Assembly (NCBI GenBank): GCA_000435175.1
Contig: FR880030.1
Span: 4,320-50,478, forward strand
Direction of reading: 5' to 3'
Length of the DNA: 46,159 bases
DNA from: Clostridium sp. CAG:245
Lineage (GTDB): Bacteria > Bacillota > Clostridia > TANB77 > CAG-508
The notes under the pieces were generated by a model. It made no database searches and was not told the DNA's origin. It was given only the letters and a program-made list of their open reading frames with translations. This document shows positions 32,989-41,943 of the stretch, one piece after another; position 1 is the stretch's first letter, and each line of letters begins with the position of its first letter. The position numbers and the translations under genes are program-made.

Positions 32989-35985
32989 TTATTCTTCCTT
33001 CATTTTTATTAATTCCGTAATATAATCCATTATTCCTTTTATTATATGGTTCTTTAAATTAATTATTGCTTTTGAATCTACAGTATTTAATGTTCTATCC
33101 CTTAATAGACTACTTTTTAATACAATATTTAACTCATATATTTTTTTCGTTTTTTCTACAATTTTGTCATAAAGAGCTTTCTCTTTTTCATTTTCAAAAT
33201 CTACATTAATAATAGGTAACTTTTCTAAGACTTGTGTTCCTCTTGAATAGAAACCTCCCTCGAAATCACTTCCCATTTTTTCCATTACATCACTTATTAT
33301 TGGATGGCTTAAGTATGCTTGTAAAAAAAACAGATCATATTTATTATTTTCTTTCATCTTTATACCACAATACCCTGCTGTCCCACCACTTTGGATAACT
33401 AGATTTTCATTATCATACATAAACATAGGTTCTTTTGACATAACTCCAACAATTAATTTTTCCTCATTATTAAATTCATTTATCGCTTGTACTCTTCCAA
33501 ACTGATACCAATTGTTTTCATTAGCATTTGGTACATCTCTTCCTGTACTTTTACCTGAAATTTGTTTTGGAACAATTAAGTCATAATTATCAAGTAAATA
33601 TTCTTTTATTCCACTATATTGTGATAAATTTATATCTATCAATTCGCCATTCTTATCGTATGGAAAAATAATATATTTGTCTGTAACTAGGGGATCAAAT
33701 GAATTTACATTTTTTTCAACTTTATTTATAGGTTGAAAATACATTTTTAGTACTTCTTTTTCAATATTATATTTTTTTCCGTTTTTATTTATAATAATAT
33801 AATTTTCATTTTCTCCAAGTATCTCTTTTCCTTTAATCACATATATTCTATTTAAACTAGTTTGAACCCCATTAAAAGGTCTTGCTATCTCTGATAGTCG
33901 TATAGAATTATTAAATAATTTTTTTAACTCTTTCATCTTTTCTAAATCCATAGATAATATCCAAGGATTTTTATCTATTTCATTACAACTTATCTCAGTA
34001 TAAATATTACTCTTATTATTAATAATCCATTCTTCATAACTGTTTATATAAGAATATTCAAAATTTTCTTCTTTACTTTTATTTAACAAAATTATAGAAC
34101 TATATATAGTTTTATCCTTAAATACTTGCTGATAATTAAAGTCTATAAACATCTTCAAATATTTATTTTCTGAAATAAGCTCTCTAATTTTTTCTCCTGC
34201 AACATTATTTATGAACTTATTAGGTACAATGTAACATACTGTTCCATCGTCTTTTACTAAATCTACAGCTCTTTGTATAAATAAGAAATACTTATCAAAT
34301 TGTTTATACGCAACGTAATATTTTGATTTATATGCTTGTACTTCTTTTTTATCTTGAAGCTTTATCATATCTTCCGTTTTTACATATGGGGGATTTCCTA
34401 TTATTAAATCAAATTTATTTCCACCATTTATATCATTAAAAGAAAATGGTCTAATATTTATTAATTCATCTGTAGTTGCATCTTCTATCATTTCTAAATC
34501 AATTAAAGAATTTCCATTTACAATATTACTATCCAATGATGGCAATACTGGTTTCTCATTTATTACTGTTTCTTCTGTTTCATTTTCTAGAACTTTTAGT
34601 AACAAGCTGAATTTTGCCACTTCTACAGCCTGATAGTCAATGTCTACACCATATAAACAATTAGTTAAAATTTCTTTTTTCTCTTTATATGTTAATTTGT
34701 ATGTATTTGTATATGTTTCTTCTAAATTATCATATTTTTTATTTTTTTCATACCAATCTTGGCAATAATTAATTAAATAATCTAACACTTCTGTTAAAAA
34801 TATTCCTGAGCCACAAGCAATATCTGCTATTCTTAATTTTTTAATTTCTTCTGGACTTTTTTTATTTGTAAACTTCTCCAAACTTTTACTAACCATAAAT
34901 TTTACTACATCATATGGAGTTGTAACTATTGCTCTATTTAAGTTTTCTTTCTTAGCTTGTAGTATTACTTCATTATTTTTTACAATAAGAGTTTCAGATA
35001 TAAACACCTCATATATTTCTCCTAAGATGTTTGAACTAATAACAGTAAAATCATAAGGACTATTGGGATAATATAAATCTGTAATAATATTTTTCAAAAT
35101 ATTTTTATCAAGTTCATTTATTATATTTCGTTCTTTAAAAATTCCAGAATTATATCTTTTATCTGCTATTTCAATAATTTTCTCCAATTCTTTTTGAAGC
35201 ATTGAATCAATTGAAATAGATTTTTGTAAAGTTTTATATAGAGGTAAATTTCTATCTTCGCAAATTCTCAAAAACACAATTTCATTTATAAATTCTTGAA
35301 TCTCTATATTTATGTCTTCTATATTTCCACCTTTTATATTGAATAATTCTTGTCCTAATTGTACTCGCCAATCATTTATTTGTTTCAAAAACATTTCATC
35401 AATAGTCTGTCCTATAGCAGAAAAACTTTTAAATTTTTCTTCAAATTTACCATTATATACAATTTCTTTAGAGATTAATTCATATATTTCATCATATTTA
35501 TCAAAATACTCTAAATAATTATATTTAGCAATTAAATTTTTACTAGTAGGATCATTACTTTTAGGCATATCAGAACAATCATATATCAATAACTCTTTAA
35601 AGTTAGTTAATATTGATATTCTGTGTTTTGCTGACCAACCATACCTTCTAGTTTGAAATGAGCAATCACTATTATCCAAAATATTTACTGCTGGTTTTTT
35701 AGCTTCAACGAAAAAAGTTGATATTCCATTAAAAGTCATTGTATAATCTGGTTTTCCTAATTCCTGTTCATACGACTCAACTACTACTTCTTTTAAATTA
35801 GGAGACTTACCATTTGAATTTTGAACATCCCAGCCAAAATCCTTTAAGAATTCATCTATAAATTCTAATCTACATTCGCTCTCATTATATTTTGAATTAT
35901 TATAGAATTCATAGTTAACTTTAAATCTATTTATCAATTCTTTAAGATTATTTTTTGCATCAATTTTGTTAAAAATAAAAGACAT
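32989..35985 (-). CDS. Single-chain restriction-methylase (type IIG, Eco57I-like)
   Basis: 998 residues. The N-terminal domain has a PD-(D/E)XK nuclease motif: PDYTMTFNGISTFFVEAKKP with Asp80, Glu94 and Lys96. A helical linker (about 185-350) leads to a gamma-class adenine methylase with motif X-like TPYDVVKFMV (356-365), motif I ADIACGSGIFL (387-397) and motif IV GNPPYVKTEDM (530-540). A TaqI-like recognition domain fills the C-terminal half. Such enzymes cut and modify with one chain and one specificity domain. It is first in an operon with a second methylase, a PHP-ATPase and a small protein. The ribosome-binding site is AGAAAGAAGTGAAGAA. Confidence 0.92.
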   Translation of the reverse strand: MSFIFNKIDAKNNLKELINRFKVNYEFYNNSKYNESECRLEFIDEFLKDFGWDVQNSNGKSPNLKEVVVESYEQELGKPDYTMTFNGISTFFVEAKKPAVNILDNSDCSFQTRRYGWSAKHRISILTNFKELLIYDCSDMPKSNDPTSKNLIAKYNYLEYFDKYDEIYELISKEIVYNGKFEEKFKSFSAIGQTIDEMFLKQINDWRVQLGQELFNIKGGNIEDINIEIQEFINEIVFLRICEDRNLPLYKTLQKSISIDSMLQKELEKIIEIADKRYNSGIFKERNIINELDKNILKNIITDLYYPNSPYDFTVISSNILGEIYEVFISETLIVKNNEVILQAKKENLNRAIVTTPYDVVKFMVSKSLEKFTNKKSPEEIKKLRIADIACGSGIFLTEVLDYLINYCQDWYEKNKKYDNLEETYTNTYKLTYKEKKEILTNCLYGVDIDYQAVEVAKFSLLLKVLENETEETVINEKPVLPSLDSNIVNGNSLIDLEMIEDATTDELINIRPFSFNDINGGNKFDLIIGNPPYVKTEDMIKLQDKKEVQAYKSKYYVAYKQFDKYFLFIQRAVDLVKDDGTVCYIVPNKFINNVAGEKIRELISENKYLKMFIDFNYQQVFKDKTIYSSIILLNKSKEENFEYSYINSYEEWIINNKSNIYTEISCNEIDKNPWILSMDLEKMKELKKLFNNSIRLSEIARPFNGVQTSLNRIYVIKGKEILGENENYIIINKNGKKYNIEKEVLKMYFQPINKVEKNVNSFDPLVTDKYIIFPYDKNGELIDINLSQYSGIKEYLLDNYDLIVPKQISGKSTGRDVPNANENNWYQFGRVQAINEFNNEEKLIVGVMSKEPMFMYDNENLVIQSGGTAGYCGIKMKENNKYDLFFLQAYLSHPIISDVMEKMGSDFEGGFYSRGTQVLEKLPIINVDFENEKEKALYDKIVEKTKKIYELNIVLKSSLLRDRTLNTVDSKAIINLKNHIIKGIMDYITELIKMKEE

Positions 35986-36020
35986 TTCTTCACTTCTTTC
36001 TAAAATTTTTATTCTATATT

Positions 36021-36049
36021 ACTTTATCATAAAAAGAGATTTTTCACAA
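36021..36049 (-). promoter_or_regulatory. Probable promoter of the restriction/PHP operon
   Basis: On the minus strand TTGTGA (complement of 36044-36049), a 17-base spacer and TAAAGT (complement of 36021-36026), 36 bases before the start codon at 35985. Confidence 0.6.
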
Positions 36050-36282
36050 TAAAAAAACTACTTTTAAAGTTATAATTTTATAAATGTTAATTGGAAAAGT
36101 AATTTCTATAACAAAGGATTAAGAAAATATAAAACCGCCAAAGAGCTTAATAAAAATCAATCAACAAAAAGAAGCTAGTTTATAGAATCAAACTAACTTC
36201 TTTCTCTTTTTGATTTTATCTAAACCTTGAAACTCTTTTATGTCAAGACTTTCAAATGGTTCTACAAAAATCGTTTATAGCT
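36050..36282. other. Intergenic region between htpG and the restriction operon
   Basis: The whole gap 35986-36314 lacks an intact gene. At 36168-36196 there is a hairpin (GAAGCTAGTTT / AAACTAACTTC) with T runs on both sides. On the minus strand, 36272 to about 36190 reads as VEPFESLDIKEFQGLDKIKK and onward to a stop. It has no start codon and a stop codon lies just upstream, so it may be the last piece of a decayed gene. Confidence 0.45.
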
Positions 36283-36310
36283 CCAAAAAGAGGCGTTCCT
36301 ATTGGGCGAA
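36283..36310 (-). terminator. Degenerate copy 2 of the TTCGCCC hairpin, after htpG
   Basis: The minus-strand sequence TTCGCCCAATAGGAACGCCT continues with CTTTTTGG and matches the hairpins after pilC and the DnaB-like gene, but the distal GGGCGAA arm is lost. It begins 4 bases past the htpG stop codon. It may act only weakly; the hairpin at 36168-36196 may be the real stop. Confidence 0.55.
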
Positions 36311-36314
36311 AATT

Positions 36315-38231
36315 TTATTTTGCTATTATTTCACAAATTAAGTTACTTATTTGTGTTGGATTTTCTACTGGTAAACCTTCTATTAGTCTTGCTTGTGCAT
36401 ATAGAACTTGTGTGTATTTTTTTAGCTCTTCTTTATCATTTGCATATAAATCTTTTATTTTTTGAGCTATTGGGTGCGAATCGTTTATTTCTAATGCTGT
36501 TTGTGCTTTTACTTTTTGGTCGTTTGGCATTGAGTTTATTACTTTTTCCATTTCGACTGATAATGCACCTTCACTTGTTAAGCATACTGGATGATTTTTT
36601 AGTCTGTGTGTAAATCTTACTTCTTGCACACCTTCCCCTATTGTTTCTTTCATTAATGTGAACATGTCTTTGTTTTCTTCATTTTCTTTTTTCAAAGCTT
36701 CTTTTTCTTCGTCAGTGTCTAGGTCAACATCGTTTGCACATACATTTATAAATTTCTTTTCTTTATGCTCCATTAATACTTGTACAACAAATTCATCTAT
36801 ATTTTCTGTTAAATAAAGTATTTCGTAGCCCTTTTCCTTTACTGCTTCAACCTGTGGCAATAATTCTATTTTATCAACAGTTTCTCCACATGCATAATAT
36901 ATTTTATCTTGACCTTCTTTCATTCTATCAACATATTCATCAAGTGTTACTAATTTATTTTCTGTTGAAGAATGGAACATTAATAAATCTTTTAGATTAT
37001 CTTTATTTAATCCAAAATCATTGTAAACTCCAAATTTTAATGTTGTACCAAATGTTGTAAAGAATTTTTCGTAATCTTCACGATTCTTATGCAACATGTC
37101 TAATAATTCTGATTTTATTTTCTTATCCAAATTCTTAGCAATTATTTTTAGTTGTCTATCATGTTGTAACATCTCTCTTGAAATGTTAAGTGATAAATCT
37201 GGGCTATCTACCAATCCTCTTACAAAACCATAGCAATCTGGAAGTAAATCTTCACACTTGTCCATTATTAATACGCCATTTGAATATAATTGAAGTCCTC
37301 TCTTAAAGTCTTTTGTGTAATAGTCGTATGGTGTGTGCGAAGGAATGTACAATAATGCTGTATAGCTTACGTCTCCCTCAACAGATGTACGAATTACTTT
37401 TAGAGGCTTTTGATAATCCCCAAATTTCTCTTGATAAAAATTATTGTAATCTTCATCTGAAACTTCTGATTTATTCTTTTTCCAAATTGGAATCATGCTA
37501 TTTAAAATTTCGTCATGTCTTACTTTTTCGAATTTAGGCTCTTTCTTCTCTCCTTCTGGCTGTTCAACCTCATGCTCGTGTTCCACTTTCATCTTGATTG
37601 GATAACGAATGTAATCAGAATATTTTCTAATTAATTCCTCAATCTTGTATTCAGCAAGAAAATCACTATATTTTTCGTCATCAGTATCAGCCTTTAGTGT
37701 TAAGATAATTTTTGTTCCGAAGTCTAATTTATCGCACTCATCAATCGTGTAACCTTCTGCACCTTCTGACTCCCAAGCATATGCTTTTTCTGCGCCATAG
37801 CATTTACTCTCAACTCTTACCTTAGATGCAACCATAAATGCAGAATAGAAACCAACACCAAATTGACCTATAATGTTTACATCATCGTCTTTTTCAGCAT
37901 TTTCCTTTGCCTTAGCAGCCTCCTTAAATGCAAGAGAACCACTCTTTGCAATAGTTCCAAGGTTTTCTTCAAGCTCGTCTTTGCTCATACCGCAACCATT
38001 ATCTTCAATAGTTAAAGTACGTGCTTCCTTGTTTGGAGTAACCCTTATATATAAATCATCCTTATTAACTTTTACATTTTTATCCGTAAGAGAACGATAA
38101 TACAACTTATCAATTGCATCACTGGCATTTGAAATTAGCTCCCTTAAAAATATCTCTTTATTCGTGTAAATTGAATTAATCATTAGGTCTAACAACCTTT
38201 TAGACTCTGCTTTAAATTGCTTGTTTTCCAT
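36315..38231 (-). CDS. htpG: Molecular chaperone HtpG (Hsp90)
   Basis: 638 residues from the ATG at 38231, chosen because GGGAAGGAA is about 11 bases upstream; an in-frame ATG at 38243 sits too close to that site. The GHKL ATPase motifs are complete: YTNKEIFLRELISNASDAIDKL, IEDNGCGM, GQFGVGFYSAFMV. Middle-domain features SLNISREMLQHDR with the catalytic Arg are present. The C-terminal dimerisation domain is present. The protein is an ATP-driven cytosolic chaperone. Transcription is expected to be heat-inducible because the promoter overlaps a CIRCE-like element. Confidence 0.97.
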   Translation of the reverse strand: MENKQFKAESKRLLDLMINSIYTNKEIFLRELISNASDAIDKLYYRSLTDKNVKVNKDDLYIRVTPNKEARTLTIEDNGCGMSKDELEENLGTIAKSGSLAFKEAAKAKENAEKDDDVNIIGQFGVGFYSAFMVASKVRVESKCYGAEKAYAWESEGAEGYTIDECDKLDFGTKIILTLKADTDDEKYSDFLAEYKIEELIRKYSDYIRYPIKMKVEHEHEVEQPEGEKKEPKFEKVRHDEILNSMIPIWKKNKSEVSDEDYNNFYQEKFGDYQKPLKVIRTSVEGDVSYTALLYIPSHTPYDYYTKDFKRGLQLYSNGVLIMDKCEDLLPDCYGFVRGLVDSPDLSLNISREMLQHDRQLKIIAKNLDKKIKSELLDMLHKNREDYEKFFTTFGTTLKFGVYNDFGLNKDNLKDLLMFHSSTENKLVTLDEYVDRMKEGQDKIYYACGETVDKIELLPQVEAVKEKGYEILYLTENIDEFVVQVLMEHKEKKFINVCANDVDLDTDEEKEALKKENEENKDMFTLMKETIGEGVQEVRFTHRLKNHPVCLTSEGALSVEMEKVINSMPNDQKVKAQTALEINDSHPIAQKIKDLYANDKEELKKYTQVLYAQARLIEGLPVENPTQISNLICEIIAK

Positions 38232-38308
38232 AATAAAATTCATTCCTTCCCTTCGTAATAGCCTGAAAATTTTAATATTATTTCACACTATTTTTAATAC
38301 TAAAACGT

Positions 38309-38337
38309 ATTATAGTTCTTTATTTTAGCAAAGTCAA
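38309..38337 (-). promoter_or_regulatory. Promoter of htpG
   Basis: On the minus strand TTGACT (complement of 38332-38337), a 17-base spacer, exact TATAAT (complement of 38309-38314). The transcript should start near 38302, 70 bases before the start codon. Confidence 0.85.
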
Positions 38338-38351
38338 TAACAGAGTGCTAA
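38325..38351 (-). promoter_or_regulatory. CIRCE-like HrcA operator of htpG
   Basis: On the minus strand TTAGCACTC-N9-CTTTGCTAA, against the CIRCE consensus TTAGCACTC-N9-GAGTGCTAA. One half-site is perfect, the other has three mismatches, and the 9-base spacing is exact. It covers the -35 box of the htpG promoter, so HrcA binding would block transcription. Confidence 0.75.
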
Positions 38352-38371
38352 TTTCACAAATAATTCACAAT

Positions 38372-38782
38372 TTAATATTCTTCTACTTCTATCACTGCTT
38401 TTTCTTCTAATGCAAAACGTTTTTCTACGCTTATTTTGCTTACTTGATTATCATCTTTGAATACGAAGTTATTCATTGCATCAAGTATAGATTTTGCTAT
38501 GTTATCAACATCTGGTTTCTTTGTTGGACTTATTTTATTTTCTAGCATTTCCTCTACTTTTGCTTTACTTGTACTTTTAGGAATTTTTAAATAAGCTATT
38601 ATATTTATTGAAAGCCTTCCTTCTAGCATCTCGTATCTTGGATATTTCATTTTAAAATATTGCTGTACTAAAAATTCGTAGTCTTTTGTTTTTCCAGGAG
38701 TATATACTCTTCCAGTATACATATTTACTCTTGGTCTTTCCTTTCCTACTATTTCCCCCGGTACTTCAAATTGGTATTTCAT
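38372..38782 (-). CDS. rusA: RusA-family Holliday junction endonuclease
   Basis: 136 residues, near the usual 120-140. The motif KPDVDNIAKSILDAMN holds the metal-binding Asp residues, and GKERPRVNMYTGRVYTP at the N-terminus and VFKDDNQVSKISVEKRF near the end are family-typical. RusA resolves four-way DNA junctions and is usually carried by phages. Here no phage structural genes are in sight, but a DnaB-like helicase gene is just upstream on the same strand, so both may be remains of a phage replication module or domesticated genes. The ribosome-binding site AAGAAGGAGTGAAAC is good. Confidence 0.93.
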   Translation of the reverse strand: MKYQFEVPGEIVGKERPRVNMYTGRVYTPGKTKDYEFLVQQYFKMKYPRYEMLEGRLSINIIAYLKIPKSTSKAKVEEMLENKISPTKKPDVDNIAKSILDAMNNFVFKDDNQVSKISVEKRFALEEKAVIEVEEY

Positions 38783-38875
38783 TGTTTCACTCCTTCTTTA
38801 GTTGTAAATACATTTAATTATTCTTCTTTATTATTTAAGCTTTTTACATTTAAATTTTAATTACTTTTTATAATA

Positions 38876-38914
38876 AACTTCGCCCAAAAAGGGGCGTCCC
38901 TTTTGGGCGAAGTT
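38876..38914 (-). terminator. Terminator after the DnaB-like gene; copy 3 of the TTCGCCC hairpin
   Basis: Near-perfect stem AACTTCGCCCAAAA / TTTTGGGCGAAGTT (38876-38914) with an inner GGG/CCC step, beginning 6 bases past the stop at 38920. The tail is TTTATTAT on the minus strand. Confidence 0.8.
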
Positions 38915-38919
38915 AAAAA

Positions 38920-40668
38920 TTATTCTGCATCTTTTAATCGTAAATATCCAAGCTCTACCCATCTATTATATGCTAAATTTAGATTGAATAATACTTTAGG
39001 TTTAGCACCTGCTCTGTTTTTGTCAACCACGCACGCATAGTATCTTTCATCAGGGTCATCGTAATCCTTTAAATTAAAGAATTTATCGTCTACCTCATTT
39101 AATGAATATTCATAATTTTTATAATTTTCTTTGTATATTTGTTTAAATAAACAAAGTGTATCTAATACTTCCTTTACCGTTCTACTAACGGCTAAATCGT
39201 TTATGTTTAAGTTAATTGGGTCAGTTACTGTTTCTGCAAGTTGTAAAGTAGAGCCGATAAACATATTAAAATTCTGTGCTAAGTTCGATAATATTGTTGC
39301 CGTTTTCTTTAACTCTTCCCCATTTCCAATATTATCAATATCTGTTTTAAGTGTATCATAAAATACATATTCAACATGTTCTTTATAATAATAGTTCATT
39401 ATTACCTTTTTTAACTCATCATTCGTATGATCTGTTATATTTATAAAATATATAGAATTTTCTATCTGTTTATTAAACCAATTTGTTACTTTTATTGTTT
39501 GTGTAAATTCTGTTGATATTTTTGAAAGTCTTCTTGCAAATTCAGCCTGTGATTCATCTTCTTCTTTAACAACATATCCGTTTTCATCTACTCTAACAGC
39601 TGTAGGGTCATCTGGTCTAAACTTGAACTCTAGTAACTCTCCTTCTGTTTTATGTAGGTGTTGACCGTGTAGCTCTTGTATTTCTGGGTTATTTATTATT
39701 GTTGTTATTAGACATAGTTTCATCTTTTCTTCTGACATCTCATTAGAAATTAATAAAACTTTCTTTTTATGTATCAAGGCAATATATGCTGCCAAGTTAA
39801 TTGTAAATCTACTCTTACCAGAGTTTGATGGCATTGCAAAAGCCATTGTTTCACCTTGTCTTATTCCTTTGAACACACTAGATAAAATTTTAAATGGAAT
39901 TGATAAACCATTTGTTAAAGTATTATCACCTCTTACCAAAAATCCAGTTAAATCATCATTTAAAACTGACCTTTTAAATTTTTCTGTTGCGGTAACCTGT
40001 TCAACAGCTCCTTCAACTTCTTCAACAGTCATTTTATCATATAATTCGTAATTTCTTATGTCTGCAATCTCTTTTTGTATATGTTTTACAGGATTTTCTC
40101 TACAGCATCTTCTAAGTGTAAATAATTTTTTAAGCTCAGTATACGTCTTTTCCATTTTGAATTTAGAATTTTCATAATCAACTTGAATTTGATATTTGAA
40201 TTCTATTAGTTCATCAGTTGTTCTGGCAAAATTAAATCCTTCTTTCGCAATTTCTGGTGCATACTTTTCACCATCTGTAAACAATACTGTTTTATATACA
40301 TCTAATAGCTGTTCATCTAAGAATAGACAATCTTTATGCAAGAAATAATATGCAGAAATCTGTTTTACATCATTTAAAAGCAAACCAATATATCTCTTTT
40401 CAAGTTCAGTATCGGCTAATTCAACAGGATATCCTAGACCTTCTTCTTGTTTTCTCTCTTTTATCTTTCTTTCCTTTTCCTTGACCTCTGCATAATCCTC
40501 ATATTCTACATTCCCAGACATTTGCAATATTTGTAATTCATCTAAAGCCTCTTGAAACTTACTTTCACTAAGGAATTTTCTGATTTTTTCCATTCTTTCT
40601 CTATTTTCATCAGTTACCTTAATTCTATCAAGTAAATCATAAATAACTTGAGCATTTTCTTCGTTCAT
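38920..40668 (-). CDS. DnaB-like helicase (RecA-fold ATPase), phage type
   Basis: 582 residues. The N-terminal half (1-235) is helical, with ELEKRYIGLLLNDVKQISAYYFLHKDCLF resembling the DnaB N-terminal domain. The C-terminal half is a RecA-fold DnaB_C domain: FKGIRQGETMAFAMPSNSGKS with Walker A at about 279-286 (the first Gly is replaced by Met), KKVLLISNEMSEEKM as motif 1a, and VEYVFYDTLKTDID in the Walker B position. It is longer than chromosomal DnaB (about 450) and lacks its standard motifs near the end, so it is not the replicative DnaB of the host in an obvious way. It starts 15 bases after the cyclophilin stop. Confidence 0.75.
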   Translation of the reverse strand: MNEENAQVIYDLLDRIKVTDENRERMEKIRKFLSESKFQEALDELQILQMSGNVEYEDYAEVKEKERKIKERKQEEGLGYPVELADTELEKRYIGLLLNDVKQISAYYFLHKDCLFLDEQLLDVYKTVLFTDGEKYAPEIAKEGFNFARTTDELIEFKYQIQVDYENSKFKMEKTYTELKKLFTLRRCCRENPVKHIQKEIADIRNYELYDKMTVEEVEGAVEQVTATEKFKRSVLNDDLTGFLVRGDNTLTNGLSIPFKILSSVFKGIRQGETMAFAMPSNSGKSRFTINLAAYIALIHKKKVLLISNEMSEEKMKLCLITTIINNPEIQELHGQHLHKTEGELLEFKFRPDDPTAVRVDENGYVVKEEDESQAEFARRLSKISTEFTQTIKVTNWFNKQIENSIYFINITDHTNDELKKVIMNYYYKEHVEYVFYDTLKTDIDNIGNGEELKKTATILSNLAQNFNMFIGSTLQLAETVTDPINLNINDLAVSRTVKEVLDTLCLFKQIYKENYKNYEYSLNEVDDKFFNLKDYDDPDERYYACVVDKNRAGAKPKVLFNLNLAYNRWVELGYLRLKDAE

Positions 40669-40683
40669 ACAATTTATCCTCTT

Positions 40684-41421
40684 TTAATCTATTATTGTTA
40701 TTTTTTCAATTACTGGTTGATTATTTTTTGCAACAGTTCCATTATCATCTTCAACAGCTGTGTCTGCACAAATTTTATCAACAACTTCCATTCCACTTGT
40801 AACAGTTCCAAATGCAGCATATTGTCCATCTAAGAATGTGCTATCCTGATGAACTATAAAGAATTGTGAACTTGCACTGTTTGGCATAGAAGATCTTGCC
40901 ATTGAAATAGTTCCTCTTACATGAGAAATTGAATTTTTTACTCCATTAGAAGCAAATTCACCTTTTATAGTTTTACTACTTCCTCCAGTTCCATTTCCAA
41001 GAGGGTCTCCTCCTTGAATCATAAATCCTGATATAATTCTATGGAAAGTTAATCCATTATAAAATCCCTCATTTACTAAATTAGCAAAATTTTCTACTGT
41101 AATTGGTGCAACATCTGCATCCAATTCTAGTACTATTGTTCCATAGTTTTTTACAACTATTTCAGCATGATGTTTTCCTGTACTATACATATTATTTTCC
41201 TCACTTTCATTGCTTATTTGATTATTTTGTATATATTCGTCTTTATTCTCTGTGTTATTCTCCTTTGTAGAATTTTCTGTATTAGTTGTTCCTTCTATAT
41301 TTGTTGAATTTTCTTCCAATTGTTTTTTGCTTTGAGAATTGCTGTTTATAACTGCATAAATTCCTATTGCAACAAGCATTACAATTACAACCACTCCTAT
41401 AATAATATACGACTTTTTCAT
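40684..41421 (-). CDS. Membrane-anchored peptidyl-prolyl isomerase (cyclophilin type)
   Basis: 245 residues. A signal anchor (about residues 5-26, YIIIGVVVIVMLVAIGIYAV) is followed by an Asn/Thr/Glu-rich linker (to about 80) and a cyclophilin domain. That domain has the catalytic FHRIISGFMIQGGDP, the ISMARSS and SASSQFFI segments, and LDGQYAAFGTV. The protein likely helps proteins fold after export. It has no lipobox Cys. It is first in a unit with the DnaB-like gene, which starts 15 bases after its stop. The ribosome-binding site is TAAGGAGGAATT. Confidence 0.95.
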   Translation of the reverse strand: MKKSYIIIGVVVIVMLVAIGIYAVINSNSQSKKQLEENSTNIEGTTNTENSTKENNTENKDEYIQNNQISNESEENNMYSTGKHHAEIVVKNYGTIVLELDADVAPITVENFANLVNEGFYNGLTFHRIISGFMIQGGDPLGNGTGGSSKTIKGEFASNGVKNSISHVRGTISMARSSMPNSASSQFFIVHQDSTFLDGQYAAFGTVTSGMEVVDKICADTAVEDDNGTVAKNNQPVIEKITIID

Positions 41422-41563
41422 GTAAATTCCTCCTTAATTATATAAATTATCTTCCATCATAAATTTACTTTGCCCCTTCAATAATCACTGAAATAACATA
41501 TCGACAGATTTATTTTTGTTAACTATTTTTTCTATAATTTTCAATTTTTTCCATTGATACATA

Positions 41564-41772
41564 TTATCTTTTAGGATTTTTATGAGCAATATATACTGGT
41601 AAAATATCAATATGATTTCTTTCAATTATACGTTCTGGATTAAACCAAATGTTTTTACTTTTGAATGTTCTTTCTTCTCCATTATTGTCTCTTGCATAAC
41701 ATATGATTACGAAAGGATGCCTATTAATGTAAAAATCATTCCTAAAAACCATTCTGTAAATTTTACTCCCAT
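41564..41772 (-). pseudogene. Frameshifted small membrane protein gene
   Basis: A good ribosome-binding site (AAAGGAGAAAAA) precedes the ATG at 41772, which encodes MGVKFTEWFLGMIFTLIGI and stops at 41707 after 21 residues. One base out of frame, the sequence continues as PFVIICYARDNNGEERTFKSKNIWFN to a stop at 41564. Joined, they give about 69 residues with one membrane helix and a charged tail. The second part has no ribosome-binding site of its own. A single-base loss or a sequencing error explains this; programmed frameshifting is less likely. Confidence 0.55.
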
Positions 41773-41943
41773 TTTTTCTCCTTTGTATTTACACCAGTTA
41801 TAAAATATCATTCTTCCCATTAAGTGTCAATGTTTTTTATTTAAAATATAAAAAATGAATTCAAATTATAAACTTGTTGTCTAATAATTCGAATTCATTT
41901 TATAAATATCATTCCTAATTTGATTTTATATGCTATTAACGTA

